Source of the DNA: Pacificoceanicola onchidii
GTDB taxonomy: Bacteria > Pseudomonadota > Alphaproteobacteria > Rhodobacterales > Rhodobacteraceae
NCBI RefSeq assembly: GCF_004804335.1
Contig: NZ_SRXY01000003.1
Location: 434,001-498,000 of the forward strand
Reading direction: 5' to 3'
DNA: 64,000 nt
Shown here: piece after piece, positions 19,342 to 27,981 of the stretch
How positions within the stretch are numbered: the stretch's first letter is position 1
Layout: each line of letters starts with the position of its first letter
The notes under the pieces: generated by a model
Database searches by the model: none
What the model saw: only the letters and a program-made list of their open reading frames with translations
Told to the model about the DNA's origin: nothing
Program-made: the position numbers and the translations under genes

Positions 19342-20328
19342 TCAATCCCCGTCCTGAGAATTGAACCCGGCAGAGATGCCAAGCGGCGCGCCGATTTCGG
19401 CCTGAATCGCTTCGCTCAGGGCGTGCACCGATTGCTGAAGGATCTCGGCGCGCAGCCGGGAGGAAGGATCGCGAATGTCCTGAAAGGCCGGGTCTTCGAT
19501 GGCGTCCGCGACTTCGAGAACACGGGCAAAGGCGGCGTCCGTGACGGGGATCTCCCAATCGGCAAAAGCCGTGGCAAGGCTGTGCGCCGCCTCAGCGGCC
19601 AGAACAACGTTGCGCAGGCTGCGCGCGGACCGGCGGGCTTCGGCGCGGGCGGGGCGGGGGCGTTCGAAGGTGCCAAGCGGCGCGCCCAGCCGTCTGGCTT
19701 GGGTAAACTCCAGCCCGGCCAGGATTTGCGTATAAAGCGCCTGTGTCGCTTCGGCTTGCGTGAGGTAGGTGGCGTTTCCGGCCTCTCCCGCGGTCAAAAG
19801 AGTTTCGGCAAACGTCTCGCTCCAGCCTGACTTCAGATCCCTTGCCTGATTGCCGAGGTCGGCGGCAAGGGTAGCGGCCAACAGGCAGGTGTAGCTGCCC
19901 GCTTTGTAGGTCGACAATTCGGGGTCAAACAGCAGCATCTCCAGTGCAAACAGCCCGCGCGCGGCGATGGAGACTTCCGCATAGGCCGCCGCGTCCCCGG
20001 CAACCGGATCCTCTTCGGCAATGAGGCGGCGCAGGGTGCGCGGAGTGAAGCCGCGCGTGTCGGGCCAGAAGGCGATGGACAGCGCGCCGGTTTCCGATGG
20101 GCCGATCCGCAGATCGCCGATGGCCATCCAGGCGTCGAAGGTCTCTTGCAGCGCCGGGCGCAGCGCGGGGGCGGTACAGTCGGCCTCAGCTACCTTGGCG
20201 AGCGCGTCCGAGGCTGCCCCGAAACGCGCAAACCCCGGCAGGATGTGATCACTCAGGGTTTCCTTGACGCCAGCAGATGCCGGGGCGGCGAGGGACAGGC
20301 TCAGGGCCAGTGCGGATAGAACTCTCAT
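19342..20328 (-). CDS. Imelysin-family protein (COG3489 type)
   Basis: 328 residues with a signal peptide (MRVLSALALSLSLAAPASA). The all-helical body matches the shorter imelysin-like group (EALSDHILPGF-like start, DLRIGPSETGALSIAFWPDTRGF). The related larger imelysin IrpA is encoded two genes upstream. It overlaps the di-haem oxidoreductase gene by 4 bp. Members are periplasmic or lipid-anchored proteins linked to iron uptake. It has no obvious catalytic site. Confidence 0.82.
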   Translation of the reverse strand: MRVLSALALSLSLAAPASAGVKETLSDHILPGFARFGAASDALAKVAEADCTAPALRPALQETFDAWMAIGDLRIGPSETGALSIAFWPDTRGFTPRTLRRLIAEEDPVAGDAAAYAEVSIAARGLFALEMLLFDPELSTYKAGSYTCLLAATLAADLGNQARDLKSGWSETFAETLLTAGEAGNATYLTQAEATQALYTQILAGLEFTQARRLGAPLGTFERPRPARAEARRSARSLRNVVLAAEAAHSLATAFADWEIPVTDAAFARVLEVADAIEDPAFQDIRDPSSRLRAEILQQSVHALSEAIQAEIGAPLGISAGFNSQDGD

Positions 20329-21878
20329 AGGCTCTCCAGAAAACGGATCAGGGCGACGCGGTCCGGGACGGGCATGTCCACAACCATACTGCGCGCGGTT
20401 TCGGCCTCACCGCCGTGCCAGAGAATGGCTTCCAGCAAGGATCGCGCACGGCCATCGTGAAGGAAATCGCTGTGTCCCGAGACCTGCTTGGTCAGGCCAA
20501 TACCCCAGAGCGGCGCAGTGCGCCATTCCTGCCCGTCCGCGCGGCCCTCGGGGCGATTGTCGGCCAGTCCCGGCCCCATGTCATGCAGCAGCATGTCCGA
20601 ATAAGGCCAGATCAGTTGGAAAGAGGCGGGATCATCCCCCTCTAGGCGGTGCGTGACAAAGGTCGGGCGGTGGCAATCCGCGCAGCCGCTGTCATAGAAA
20701 ATCCTGCGTCCGCGCAACACTTCCGGGTCATCCACACCGCGGCGCGCAGGCACGCCGAGCGTGCGGCTGTAGAAGGTCACCAGATCAAGCCCGATCTGAT
20801 CCACCTCGAACCCGCTCTGCTCTGGATCACCGCCGTGCAGGGCGTTCTGGCAGCTGGCCTGCGCCTTCGTGCATTCGCCTGCGAGTGCGGGTTTCAAAGG
20901 GTTGGAAATCCCGATGTCGCCGGAGAACGCGTCCGCGTTCTGTTCTATCAGGCTGGCGTTGCCCGCCTTGTGACCAAAACGGCCCAGCATCGGCGCATCA
21001 AACGCTTCGGACCAGACGATCTGCGGCTTGCCGGAAATCCCGTTGCCGTCCGCATCCTCGGGGTCTGCCCACTCGAGGATGTCTGCGCTTGGGATCGCCT
21101 CCAGAAGACCCATGCCGATCATCTGAGGTGCCACACGCGGGCTCAGCATGGCTTCGGGGTGCATCGGACCATAGCCCAGATCTGTGGCCGCATAGGTCGG
21201 TTTGCGCAGCGATGCGGTCTGGCCGCCGGACAGCGGCACTGTGATCTCTTCGTAGGTGATCGTCATCTGCGCTTCGGACTTGTGTCCGGGCAGGGAGAAA
21301 TCCTGCAACTGCAACCCATAGGTCGGCTCGGGCACGGTAGGGTGCGTGCCGTCGATAAAATGCGCGATCTCGGCGGTATCGGGGGCCGGAATGGACACGC
21401 GCAGGAACATGGAAATGGGCAGATCGTCCGGTCCTTCCGGCGGATGGCCGCGTCCGTCCTTGATGTGACAGCGCTGGCAGGAACGCGCGTTGAACAGCGG
21501 CCCGAGTCCGTCGGACGCGATGGTGGAGGCGGGGGGCGAAACCCAGAGCCGCTTGAACAGGCCATTTCCCACGCGGAAGTCGAGTTCCTGTTCGAATGTC
21601 AGATTATGCGCGGGCTGTGAAAACGCATCCGGGGTGCGCCGCGCCCGGACGGTTTGCGCGCCGCCTGCGTTTTTCTCAAAGGCCCAAGGCCCTTCGAAAT
21701 CGGTGGGCAGGGCCGTAACGGCGCGCACGCGGTCGCGTTCCTGGGCTGTTCGCGGCGTGTACGAGAGGTGGTGATCGCGAAGATCTTCCCAAAGGGCCAG
21801 CCCCTGCGCGGGAAGGGGCTGCGCCGAAAAGGCAATGGCTGCCGAAAGGGGCAGGGCGAAGAGACGCGGTGCGCGCAT
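20325..21878 (-). CDS. Di-haem oxidoreductase (DUF1111/COG3488 type)
   Basis: 517 residues with a signal peptide (MRAPRLFALPLSAAIAFSAQPLPA). Two c-type haem sites are visible, CQRCH near 135 and CADCH near 400, so it is a periplasmic redox protein. The family is called thiol oxidoreductase in databases, but the substrate is not established. Its position between two imelysin genes is conserved in the COG3487-3490 cluster and suggests a role in iron reduction or oxidation at the outer face of the inner membrane; this is inferred. Confidence 0.85.
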   Translation of the reverse strand: MRAPRLFALPLSAAIAFSAQPLPAQGLALWEDLRDHHLSYTPRTAQERDRVRAVTALPTDFEGPWAFEKNAGGAQTVRARRTPDAFSQPAHNLTFEQELDFRVGNGLFKRLWVSPPASTIASDGLGPLFNARSCQRCHIKDGRGHPPEGPDDLPISMFLRVSIPAPDTAEIAHFIDGTHPTVPEPTYGLQLQDFSLPGHKSEAQMTITYEEITVPLSGGQTASLRKPTYAATDLGYGPMHPEAMLSPRVAPQMIGMGLLEAIPSADILEWADPEDADGNGISGKPQIVWSEAFDAPMLGRFGHKAGNASLIEQNADAFSGDIGISNPLKPALAGECTKAQASCQNALHGGDPEQSGFEVDQIGLDLVTFYSRTLGVPARRGVDDPEVLRGRRIFYDSGCADCHRPTFVTHRLEGDDPASFQLIWPYSDMLLHDMGPGLADNRPEGRADGQEWRTAPLWGIGLTKQVSGHSDFLHDGRARSLLEAILWHGGEAETARSMVVDMPVPDRVALIRFLESL

Positions 21879-21947
21879 TGTCTTCTCGTTCTTTGTTGGG
21901 TTGGGAGGCGCGATGGTCCACGCCTCCTGCCTGATGCCGGGATGTGT

Positions 21948-23207
21948 TTACTGGAACACGGCGGATGGGTCGTCGAGGCTGTCGGAGCCTTCGATCTCGA
22001 TGCCGCCGAGATCGAGCGCCGTTACGACGCGTTCGATGGAGCGGGTCTGGTTGATCAACCCATCGACACCGCCCATGATGAGCGCTTCGCCGCCCGCATT
22101 GCCGCGCTCAAGCATTTCGTCATAGGCAAAGCCGCCTTCGGCTGCGGTCTTGATCTTGCCAAGCGCCAGAACAGCCTCGGAGAGGCGCGCGCGCATTTCC
22201 GCGTCAAGCTCGGCATGGCTGGCTTTCACCAGATCGGAAAGCGACGCACCGCTGACGGTTGTGCCATCGGTGCGGGTATAGCTGCCAAGATAGACGCTCT
22301 GAATGCCCACGCCGTTGAAGTAGTGGTCGTTGTGGGTGTTGTCGGCAAAACAGCTGTGCTCCTCTTCGGGATCGTTCAGCATCAGGCCAAGGCGCATGCG
22401 CTCTCCGGCGGTCTCGCCGTAGGAGAGGCTGCCCATGCCGGTCAGCATCGCTGTGAGACCAGCCTTTTCGTCGGCCATGACCGTGGCGCGCGCTTCGCCG
22501 CCTTCGGCCCACTGCGCGGTGATCCACTCCAGATCGGAGATCAGCAGTTCGCTGGCAGCGGCAAGGTATGCACCCCGGCGATCACAGTTGCCGTTGGTGC
22601 AGGCATCGCCAGCGGCATAATCCGTCCACGGACGGTTGCCCGCACCATCCCCGTGCCCATTCAGGTCCTGCCCCCAGAGCAGGAATTCGATGGCGTGATA
22701 GCCGGTTGCGACGTTGGCTTCGACACCGTCAGCTTCCTGAAGCACCTCTTCAAGCAGTGCCGGAGTGATCGTGGAGGCGTCAACCATGGCGCCGGACATG
22801 TCGAACTTCGCGTTGGCCACAACGTTCAGCGCGGCAAGCGGGTTCTCATCAGTCGGGCCACCGTAGGAGCCATCCACATAGTCGATCAGACCCTCGTCCA
22901 GCGGCCATGCATTCACCCTGCCTTCCCAATCGTCGACGATGGCGTTGCCGAACCGGAACACCTCGGACTGCTGATAAGGCACACGCGACTCGAGCCATGC
23001 TGTGCGCGCGGCTTCCAGCGCTTCGGCGGACGGCTCTGCGATCAGCGCATCAATGGCCGCGTCGAGTGCCTGCGCTGCGGCAAGGCTGTCCGCGTAGTTG
23101 GCCTCTGCGATGTTTGCATAGGTGGTCAGAACGTCGCTGGCGCTCTGCGCTTGTGCCACGCTGGCCAAACCCAGGGCGATTGCGGTGGTGGTGAGAAAAC
23201 GGGCCAT
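21948..23207 (-). CDS. irpA: Imelysin-family iron-regulated protein (IrpA type)
   Basis: 419 residues with a signal peptide (MARFLTTTAIALGLASVAQA). The imelysin GxHxxE motif appears as GYHAIEFLLWG near 155, the proposed metal site shared with EfeO-like proteins. A cysteine pair in DACTNGNCDRRG near 180 may form a disulfide. It is the first gene of the four-gene minus-strand unit irpA-COG3488-COG3489-DUF1513. An IscR-like palindrome lies 71 bp upstream, and tonB-exbD-exbD-exbB sits directly upstream on the same strand. Confidence 0.88.
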   Translation of the reverse strand: MARFLTTTAIALGLASVAQAQSASDVLTTYANIAEANYADSLAAAQALDAAIDALIAEPSAEALEAARTAWLESRVPYQQSEVFRFGNAIVDDWEGRVNAWPLDEGLIDYVDGSYGGPTDENPLAALNVVANAKFDMSGAMVDASTITPALLEEVLQEADGVEANVATGYHAIEFLLWGQDLNGHGDGAGNRPWTDYAAGDACTNGNCDRRGAYLAAASELLISDLEWITAQWAEGGEARATVMADEKAGLTAMLTGMGSLSYGETAGERMRLGLMLNDPEEEHSCFADNTHNDHYFNGVGIQSVYLGSYTRTDGTTVSGASLSDLVKASHAELDAEMRARLSEAVLALGKIKTAAEGGFAYDEMLERGNAGGEALIMGGVDGLINQTRSIERVVTALDLGGIEIEGSDSLDDPSAVFQ

Positions 23208-23277
23208 GCGGCTCCCTCCTGTTGAACTTCGACGACTCGGGACGAATCGCGCGTTTCGAATGCCAATGAGGGAGTAA

Positions 23278-23294
23278 TTGACTAAATTGATCGG
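23278..23294. promoter_or_regulatory. IscR-like (iron-Rhodo-type) palindrome before irpA
   Basis: TTGACTAAATTGATCGG matches 15 of 17 positions of the type 1 IscR pattern YYGACTRWWWYAGTCRR as I recall it. It lies in the AT-rich 139-bp gap between tonB and irpA, 71 bp before the irpA start. It resembles the site at 27982-27998. Confidence 0.55.
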
Positions 23295-23346
23295 AATTTA
23301 CAATACCTGATTAATTTACTTTGAAATTGGTTGACATGAAACGCCA

Positions 23347-24561
23347 CTACCTGAAGTTCAAGATGAAGCGGTAATCGCGTTTCGCGCCGGGCGGCGGTTT
23401 GGGGAACCGTCCGAGACGGCGCATGTGCCTGATGGCCTCCTTGTCGATTTTGGACGAACCCGAACTCTTGATTATGGACACCGAACTGAGGCTGCCGTTG
23501 GCGCTGATCACGAAATGAACGCCGACACTGCCGCGTCTGCCGACAGAAGTCGTTGAGCGGGAAAACACTTTTCGACTGACGCGTCCGGAGTAATTGCTTG
23601 CTGCGGCATTACCACTGGCCTTTGGTTTGCCCCCCGCGCCCCGTGTCGTGGCCTTTCCTTTTTCCCGCCCTTGTGACGATCCGGCTGTAGCGTTTCGTGC
23701 CGCGTCGCCTTTCTTCGGTTTGGCAGGGCGCGGCTTTGCTGCCTGCTCGCGGGGTTTTGGCTTTGGCTTCGGTTTGGCCGCCGTTTGCGGTTTCGGCTTG
23801 GATTTTGGCTTTGGCTTCGCGGTCTGAGCCGGTTTGTGTTTGGCTTCAAACGCGGCGCTGCGCGGGATTGGGCGCAAGGACCGCGCAACCGCCGCGCTCT
23901 CGGGTTCGGAACTTTCGAGCCTGTCCGCCGCGATTGACGCGGCGGGCGCCTTGCGTGCCTCAGACAGTGGTTCGGGTTGGATCGGTTGGGCAGTGAGGAC
24001 CTTGGCCTGCGGTGTGACCGGCGCTGCCTGCAACGGCAGAGCCGCAGACAGGGAGGTCGCGCTGAGCGCCGCACTTGGCTCTGCCGCTTGGGTTACTTGC
24101 TGTTCGGCAACCGAGGTTGGCATTGCTGTCAGCGGTGGTTCGGCTTGGGCGATCTCGACCGGCTGCACCTGTTCGGCGGTCTCCACCGGTTGGTTTTGAA
24201 GCGTTTCAGCCGCAGGCTCCGTGGGCGTCACGGGGTCGCTCTGCACGGCTTCGGTTTTATCGGGGGTGACCGCTTCGGTGACGCTCGGCGGTTGCTCGGC
24301 CAGCGTTTCCAACGGGGAATCCGGGACCAAAACATTAGGGGGCGGGGAGGCGGCTCTTTTGGACTCCTCCGGAGGCGTCGCGGTCAAAGTGCCCTCAGTC
24401 ATATCCGCAAAGGCATTCCCAAGCCGCACATCCGCGAGGGCGCCCGCAGCGTCTACCCGCGCCACGTCGTGTTTGGCCAAGGTCACTGCCAGCGCGCCGT
24501 GCGCCGCGATGGCGACGCAAAGCGCCGCAATGCGTGCGATGCTGGCACCGCCGCGCATCAC
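23347..24561 (-). CDS. tonB: TonB-family energy transducer
   Basis: 404 residues. A membrane anchor near 8-28 is followed by a long Pro/Glu/Val-rich spacer with many PV and PE repeats, then a Lys-Pro-rich block (KPKPKSKPKPQ, KPKPKPKPR) that can span the periplasm. The TonB C-terminal domain begins near 330 (YSGRVSRKVFSRSTTSVGRRG) and ends in RDYRFILNFR. It couples the proton gradient to outer-membrane receptors. It overlaps the upstream exbD by 4 bp. No TonB-dependent receptor is in this window. Confidence 0.9.
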   Translation of the reverse strand: MMRGGASIARIAALCVAIAAHGALAVTLAKHDVARVDAAGALADVRLGNAFADMTEGTLTATPPEESKRAASPPPNVLVPDSPLETLAEQPPSVTEAVTPDKTEAVQSDPVTPTEPAAETLQNQPVETAEQVQPVEIAQAEPPLTAMPTSVAEQQVTQAAEPSAALSATSLSAALPLQAAPVTPQAKVLTAQPIQPEPLSEARKAPAASIAADRLESSEPESAAVARSLRPIPRSAAFEAKHKPAQTAKPKPKSKPKPQTAAKPKPKPKPREQAAKPRPAKPKKGDAARNATAGSSQGREKGKATTRGAGGKPKASGNAAASNYSGRVSRKVFSRSTTSVGRRGSVGVHFVISANGSLSSVSIIKSSGSSKIDKEAIRHMRRLGRFPKPPPGAKRDYRFILNFR

Positions 24562-24944
24562 TCAAGCCCTCTTTCAGTGACCAGAACCACCTCTCTGGCC
24601 CCGGCTTCCCGCAGGGCCCGGCCAAGGGCGATCAGGGTTGCTGCGGGCAGGTCCCTGTCCGGCACGATGCGCACCCGTTCGCGCGCTTCTTCGGGGAGGC
24701 TGATCAGGAATTGTGATGCGCTTTCAATGTCTTCTCCGCGATTTCTCAAGCGGCCGTCCGCATGCACAATCAAAGCGTCCGCCGGGGCGGTGCCTTCGAT
24801 GTCTGCGGTGCTGACAAGTTTCAGATCCTTGTTCAGAGACGGTGCAATCGTCCCGGCCACGAGAAAGAAAATCAGCATCAGGAAAACGACGTTGATCAGG
24901 GCGATCGTCGGCTCCCGTTCGGTTTTGCTGCGGTGCCGTCTCAT
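24558..24944 (-). CDS. exbD: ExbD/TolR-family protein, second copy
   Basis: 128 residues with one N-terminal membrane helix (IALINVVFLMLIFFLVAGTIAP, near 14-35) and a periplasmic ExbD domain. The conserved acidic residue at the start of the ExbD helix (usually Asp in LIDV) is Asn here (LINVVF), as seen in some paired ExbD proteins. It overlaps both neighbours by 4 bp. It is probably a non-equivalent partner of the other ExbD in one complex. Confidence 0.88.
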   Translation of the reverse strand: MRRHRSKTEREPTIALINVVFLMLIFFLVAGTIAPSLNKDLKLVSTADIEGTAPADALIVHADGRLRNRGEDIESASQFLISLPEEARERVRIVPDRDLPAATLIALGRALREAGAREVVLVTERGLE

Positions 24945-25324
24945 GTCGCCTCCAGCACGGTCACGCGGACGTCGGGAAGGCGCTGCAGGACCACCAGAAT
25001 ATCGGTCAACCGCTGCGCTGTGACATCGGGTTTGGCGGAGATCAAAACCGTCAATGGGCCGTCTTCGGGTTTGAGCTCGTCAATTGCGGCGGGCAGGGCC
25101 TGAAGCGCTGCATCACTGCCGTTCAACTTGAGCGATGAGCTGCCCAGCGTCAGGAAAACCGGGCGCGAGTCCGCTGTGGCGGCAGCGCCGGAGCCGCCGG
25201 ATGCAAGTGCGACTTCGCCAAAGCGGGTGAAGGTCGAGGACAGCATGAAGAAAAGCAAAAGCAGGAAGATGACGTCGATCAGCGACGTCATCGACAGCCT
25301 GCGTCTGCGCCGCCTGCTACGCAT
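24941..25324 (-). CDS. exbD: ExbD/TolR-family biopolymer transporter
   Basis: 127 residues from the ATG at 25324, which overlaps the exbB end by 8 bp. It begins with a run of Arg residues, followed by MTSLIDVIFLLLLFFMLSSTF, the canonical ExbD helix with the proton-path Asp. The periplasmic domain ends in DVRVTVLEAT. It forms a tight unit with exbB, the second exbD and tonB. Confidence 0.9.
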   Translation of the reverse strand: MRSRRRRRRLSMTSLIDVIFLLLLFFMLSSTFTRFGEVALASGGSGAAATADSRPVFLTLGSSSLKLNGSDAALQALPAAIDELKPEDGPLTVLISAKPDVTAQRLTDILVVLQRLPDVRVTVLEAT

Positions 25325-25976
25325 GGGAGGCCGCGCGCTCCGGATCAGCTTCCTCCGAGGTCGCGCCGCGACCTTCGGGGGCCAGAATGGTGTGCACGAT
25401 CCGTTGTGCCAGAACGCGGTCCGCGTCCATCCGGGCCTCAAGCCAGCTCAGCACAACGGAGGTTGGCATGGCTACGGCAAGGCCCACGGCAGTGGTCAGC
25501 AGAGCGACCCAGATGCCGCCAGCGAGGATCGACGGGTCAACCTGAGCCCCTGCTTCCTGAAGCGCCTGAAAGGCGGTGATCATCCCCAGAACGGTGCCAA
25601 ACAGGCCGAGCAGGGGGGCAAGCTGTGCCACGGAATCAAGAAAGCGGAAGCCGCTTTCCAATTGGGCAAACCGGGTTTCTGCTTCGGCCTCCAGACGGCT
25701 GGCATCGGTCTGGCCGTCGAGCGCCATGGTCACAACCGGAACGAGGTAGCTGCGCGAGCGGTCCATGTGAGCGCGCGCGGCGGTCCGGTCGCCCGCGTCC
25801 CAGGCTTCGACGGCCCTGGCCAAGGCTTTGTGACGGCCGACGCCGGCCACGGCAAATTGCCAGAGCTTGAAGAGCACCACGGCCAGAACAAGGATGGAGA
25901 TCACCCCCAGGATCAGGACAACAGGACCGCCCAGCTCGTAAATGCGCCAAATGGCGTCCTGAACCGTCACGATCAT
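25317..25976 (-). CDS. exbB: ExbB/TolQ/MotA-family proton channel
   Basis: 219 residues with three hydrophobic segments, near 16-36, 115-138 and 152-175. The family signature is GFRFLDSVAQLAPLLGLFGTVLGMITAF, and the third helix is GGIWVALLTTAVGLAVAMP. It is the motor subunit for TonB energisation in the inner membrane. It starts 4 bp inside the preceding gene, and all genes from 26407 to 23347 overlap, so they form one transcription unit. Confidence 0.93.
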   Translation of the reverse strand: MIVTVQDAIWRIYELGGPVVLILGVISILVLAVVLFKLWQFAVAGVGRHKALARAVEAWDAGDRTAARAHMDRSRSYLVPVVTMALDGQTDASRLEAEAETRFAQLESGFRFLDSVAQLAPLLGLFGTVLGMITAFQALQEAGAQVDPSILAGGIWVALLTTAVGLAVAMPTSVVLSWLEARMDADRVLAQRIVHTILAPEGRGATSEEADPERAASHA

Positions 25977-26407
25977 CCCAGCACCTCAACATCCGTGCGG
26001 CTGCTGACTTTGAGATCCTTGGTGCAGGCGCCATCCGGCAGGCCTTCGCCAGAACAGGTCTGGGCGCCGTTGATCAACAGCCGGCCAAGGCTCGTGCATG
26101 GCAGGCCGGGGACAACAAACTGGCGCACCCGCAGGCGGGCAGAGGGCAACTCGCCGAAGTCAAAGAGCGTCAGCCGCTCAACCCGTCCATCGGTGTCAAA
26201 CAAGACAGTTTCATAGACGGCTTTCGAGATGTCGGTGTCATGTCCGTTCTGGATAAGAAAGCTGATCCGGCAGGCGTCTTCCACCGTCTCCAGTGCGTTG
26301 AGCTCGATGGACACCTGCGCGTTTTGCGCGTCCTCGGCCAGCACCGGAGAAGCCATTGTCAGGGCTGTGAGACACAGCACGGCGCGCTTTGCGAAAGGGG
26401 TGATCAT
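25973..26407 (-). CDS. Secreted protein upstream of exbB, unknown function
   Basis: 144 residues with a signal peptide (MITPFAKRAVLCLTALTMASPVLA). The mature part has four or five cysteines (DACRI, LPCTS, TCSG, ACTKD) and a beta-rich pattern (SFLIQNGHDTDISKAVYETVLFD). It overlaps exbB by 4 bp and is the first gene of the TonB unit, so it may be a periplasmic accessory to the ExbB/TonB machine. I do not recognise the family. Confidence 0.7.
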   Translation of the reverse strand: MITPFAKRAVLCLTALTMASPVLAEDAQNAQVSIELNALETVEDACRISFLIQNGHDTDISKAVYETVLFDTDGRVERLTLFDFGELPSARLRVRQFVVPGLPCTSLGRLLINGAQTCSGEGLPDGACTKDLKVSSRTDVEVLG

Positions 26408-26530
26408 GTCTTCAGCCTCCAGAACTCAGAATGGATGTTTGGCTGAGGCTTAAAGCGCCCTTGGCTGAATGGCAATTCCGCTGCACGTCGGCAGCGGATG
26501 GGTCAAGGGTTGCGGAGGGATGTCAGATAG

Positions 26531-26558
26531 ACAAAAGCAGGCCCCGAAAAGGGCCTGC
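26531..26558 (-). terminator. Terminator of dps
   Basis: Perfect stem GCAGGCCC (26537-26544) / GGGCCTGC (26551-26558). On the minus strand it is followed by TTTTGTCT. It lies 12 bp after the dps stop. Confidence 0.82.
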
Positions 26559-26569
26559 CCGGAGCCGGA

Positions 26570-27040
26570 TCAGGCCAGGTGCGAGCGCAGGAACCATGCG
26601 AATTTCTCATGGGTCTGGCCGCGCGCAATGCACAGGTCTTCGGTCAGCGTATCCCCAAGGCTTGCCGCCAACTCGCCAGCGCCTGCAAGTGTTTCGGCCA
26701 GCGTTTCCTGCGCTTCTTTCATCAGCCGGATCATCTCTTCTGCGGAGGGAACACCATCCGCTTCGGAGATTTTGGATCGCTTGAGCATTCCGGCCAGCGT
26801 GCCTTTTGCGTAGACATCCAGCGCACGGATGCGTTCCGCGAGATCATCCTGCGCCACGAAGTGGTCTTCATAGATTTTCTGGAACAGATCGTGCAGCGGG
26901 CCGAAGGCCATGCCGGTGACGTTCCAATGGAAGTTCTGAGCAAGCATCGTTGCGACAGCGGTTTCCGCAACGCACTGGTTCAGTGCATCGGCGATCTGTG
27001 TTGTTGCGTCGGTCGAAAGTGTCTGAGCGGTCTGGGTCAT
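26570..27040 (-). CDS. dps: Dps-family ferritin-like DNA-protection protein
   Basis: 156 residues of the ferritin-like fold. The ferroxidase-site residues are visible in the family pattern: NFHWNVTGMAFGPLHDLFQKIYEDH near 42-66, with His, His, Asp and Glu. It stores iron and uses peroxide to oxidise Fe(II), protecting DNA. A GAGG site lies 6 bp before the ATG. A perfect Irr-type palindrome lies 92 bp upstream and a terminator follows, so it is a single-gene unit responding to iron. Confidence 0.93.
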   Translation of the reverse strand: MTQTAQTLSTDATTQIADALNQCVAETAVATMLAQNFHWNVTGMAFGPLHDLFQKIYEDHFVAQDDLAERIRALDVYAKGTLAGMLKRSKISEADGVPSAEEMIRLMKEAQETLAETLAGAGELAASLGDTLTEDLCIARGQTHEKFAWFLRSHLA

Positions 27041-27131
27041 GGCTGCCTCTTGTTTGAAGGAATCGACTGGCTGGCGACTAGGCTGGCTTGCAAATGCAAA
27101 CTAGTCTTCAGCCGGAGGTTTTGCAAATATT

Positions 27132-27148
27132 TTTAGAATAATTCTAAA
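27132..27148. promoter_or_regulatory. Irr-type (ICE) palindrome upstream of dps
   Basis: TTTAGAATAATTCTAAA is a perfect 17-bp palindrome (7-bp arms, TAA centre) and matches the iron control element bound by Irr in alphaproteobacteria. It lies 92 bp before dps and overlaps the stop codon of the preceding minus-strand gene. Confidence 0.75.
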
Positions 27149-27566
27149 TAATGTTCGATTTGCCAATTACGGTCTTGAGCAGAAAGACCACATTCCTGTG
27201 CAAATGCTTCGGCACACGGGAGTGCAGTAGGAAAGTGGTGCTTGCTTCGTCTTCGCGTTTGAGACTGCTCGCAAGGGTCATCAACCACGCTTCGTCGAAG
27301 GAGGTTTCCGCTTCGCCTTCTTGGAACAAAATCGGCCTGCGGCCCAGGGCCTGGGACAAGCAGCGCATAAGCACTTCGGACGCTGCCCGCGGCGCAACGA
27401 TGCGGTTCCCGGACAGCGCTGCACAGGCTCCGAACAAATCGAGGTAGCATTTGCAGCGGTTGGCACGCGCCACGTGGCGCAAGTGATCCAACAGCGCGCG
27501 TGCATCCGCGTCTGGCCCAGAAGGGGGGCGGCTGTTTTGTGAGAGGCTGCGCAGAACGGCTGTCAT
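27144..27566 (-). CDS. Unknown protein, 140 aa
   Basis: Cytosolic, no signal peptide. The first half is basic with cysteines in ANRCKCYLDLFGAC; the second half has FLLHSRVPKHLHRNVVFLLKTVIG. AAGGA lies about 10 bp before the ATG. Its stop codon lies inside the Irr-type box. It is sandwiched between dps and the DUF1289 gene on the same strand, so it may be iron-linked, but I do not recognise it. Confidence 0.55.
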   Translation of the reverse strand: MTAVLRSLSQNSRPPSGPDADARALLDHLRHVARANRCKCYLDLFGACAALSGNRIVAPRAASEVLMRCLSQALGRRPILFQEGEAETSFDEAWLMTLASSLKREDEASTTFLLHSRVPKHLHRNVVFLLKTVIGKSNII

Positions 27567-27610
27567 TTGTGTTTGGTCCTTCGCCGAGCGGCGTCTTGTT
27601 TGGTGGGGTC

Positions 27611-27913
27611 TCAGGCCGCCTTGCTGCCGTCCAGCACCATCAATTTTGCCTTCTTTTTCCTACACCGCTTTTCATATGAGGCTTCCCAGTGCTTGTAGCG
27701 ACCCAACATGCTTTGCTGAGCCATCACGAGTTCGACAAAGGCTTCGCGATGCCTGTCCTTTTTCAGCTCCTTGAAAGCCGATTTCTGGGCCTTGGTCATC
27801 GAACATCCAATACAATGGCCTTCGCGCTTGAACTTGCAGACGCCGATACAGGGGCTGGGTTGTTTTGGCATGTCGGTCTCGCTGGGAGCGGGCTGTCTCT
27901 GCTCGTCTGGCAT
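27611..27913 (-). CDS. DUF1289 cysteine-rich protein
   Basis: 100 residues. The signature is PCIGVCKFKREGHCIGCSMTK, four cysteines in the CxxxC-x7-CxxC arrangement that defines DUF1289 and suggests a small metal or Fe-S site. The rest is Lys-rich. ATG 27871 is an alternative start and would remove 14 residues before the domain. An IscR-like palindrome that overlaps a possible -35 element lies about 70 bp upstream. Confidence 0.85.
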   Translation of the reverse strand: MPDEQRQPAPSETDMPKQPSPCIGVCKFKREGHCIGCSMTKAQKSAFKELKKDRHREAFVELVMAQQSMLGRYKHWEASYEKRCRKKKAKLMVLDGSKAA

Positions 27914-27981
27914 GGAAGCACGCTCTGTCGGTTAACTGGTTTCGGATGAAATCTCAGGTTTCAAGATGATACCTAATTTTG

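Noticed and set aside
21654-23225. A 523-codon open frame antisense to irpA
   Set aside because: The minus-strand irpA has a signal peptide and GxHxxE motif; this frame has neither.
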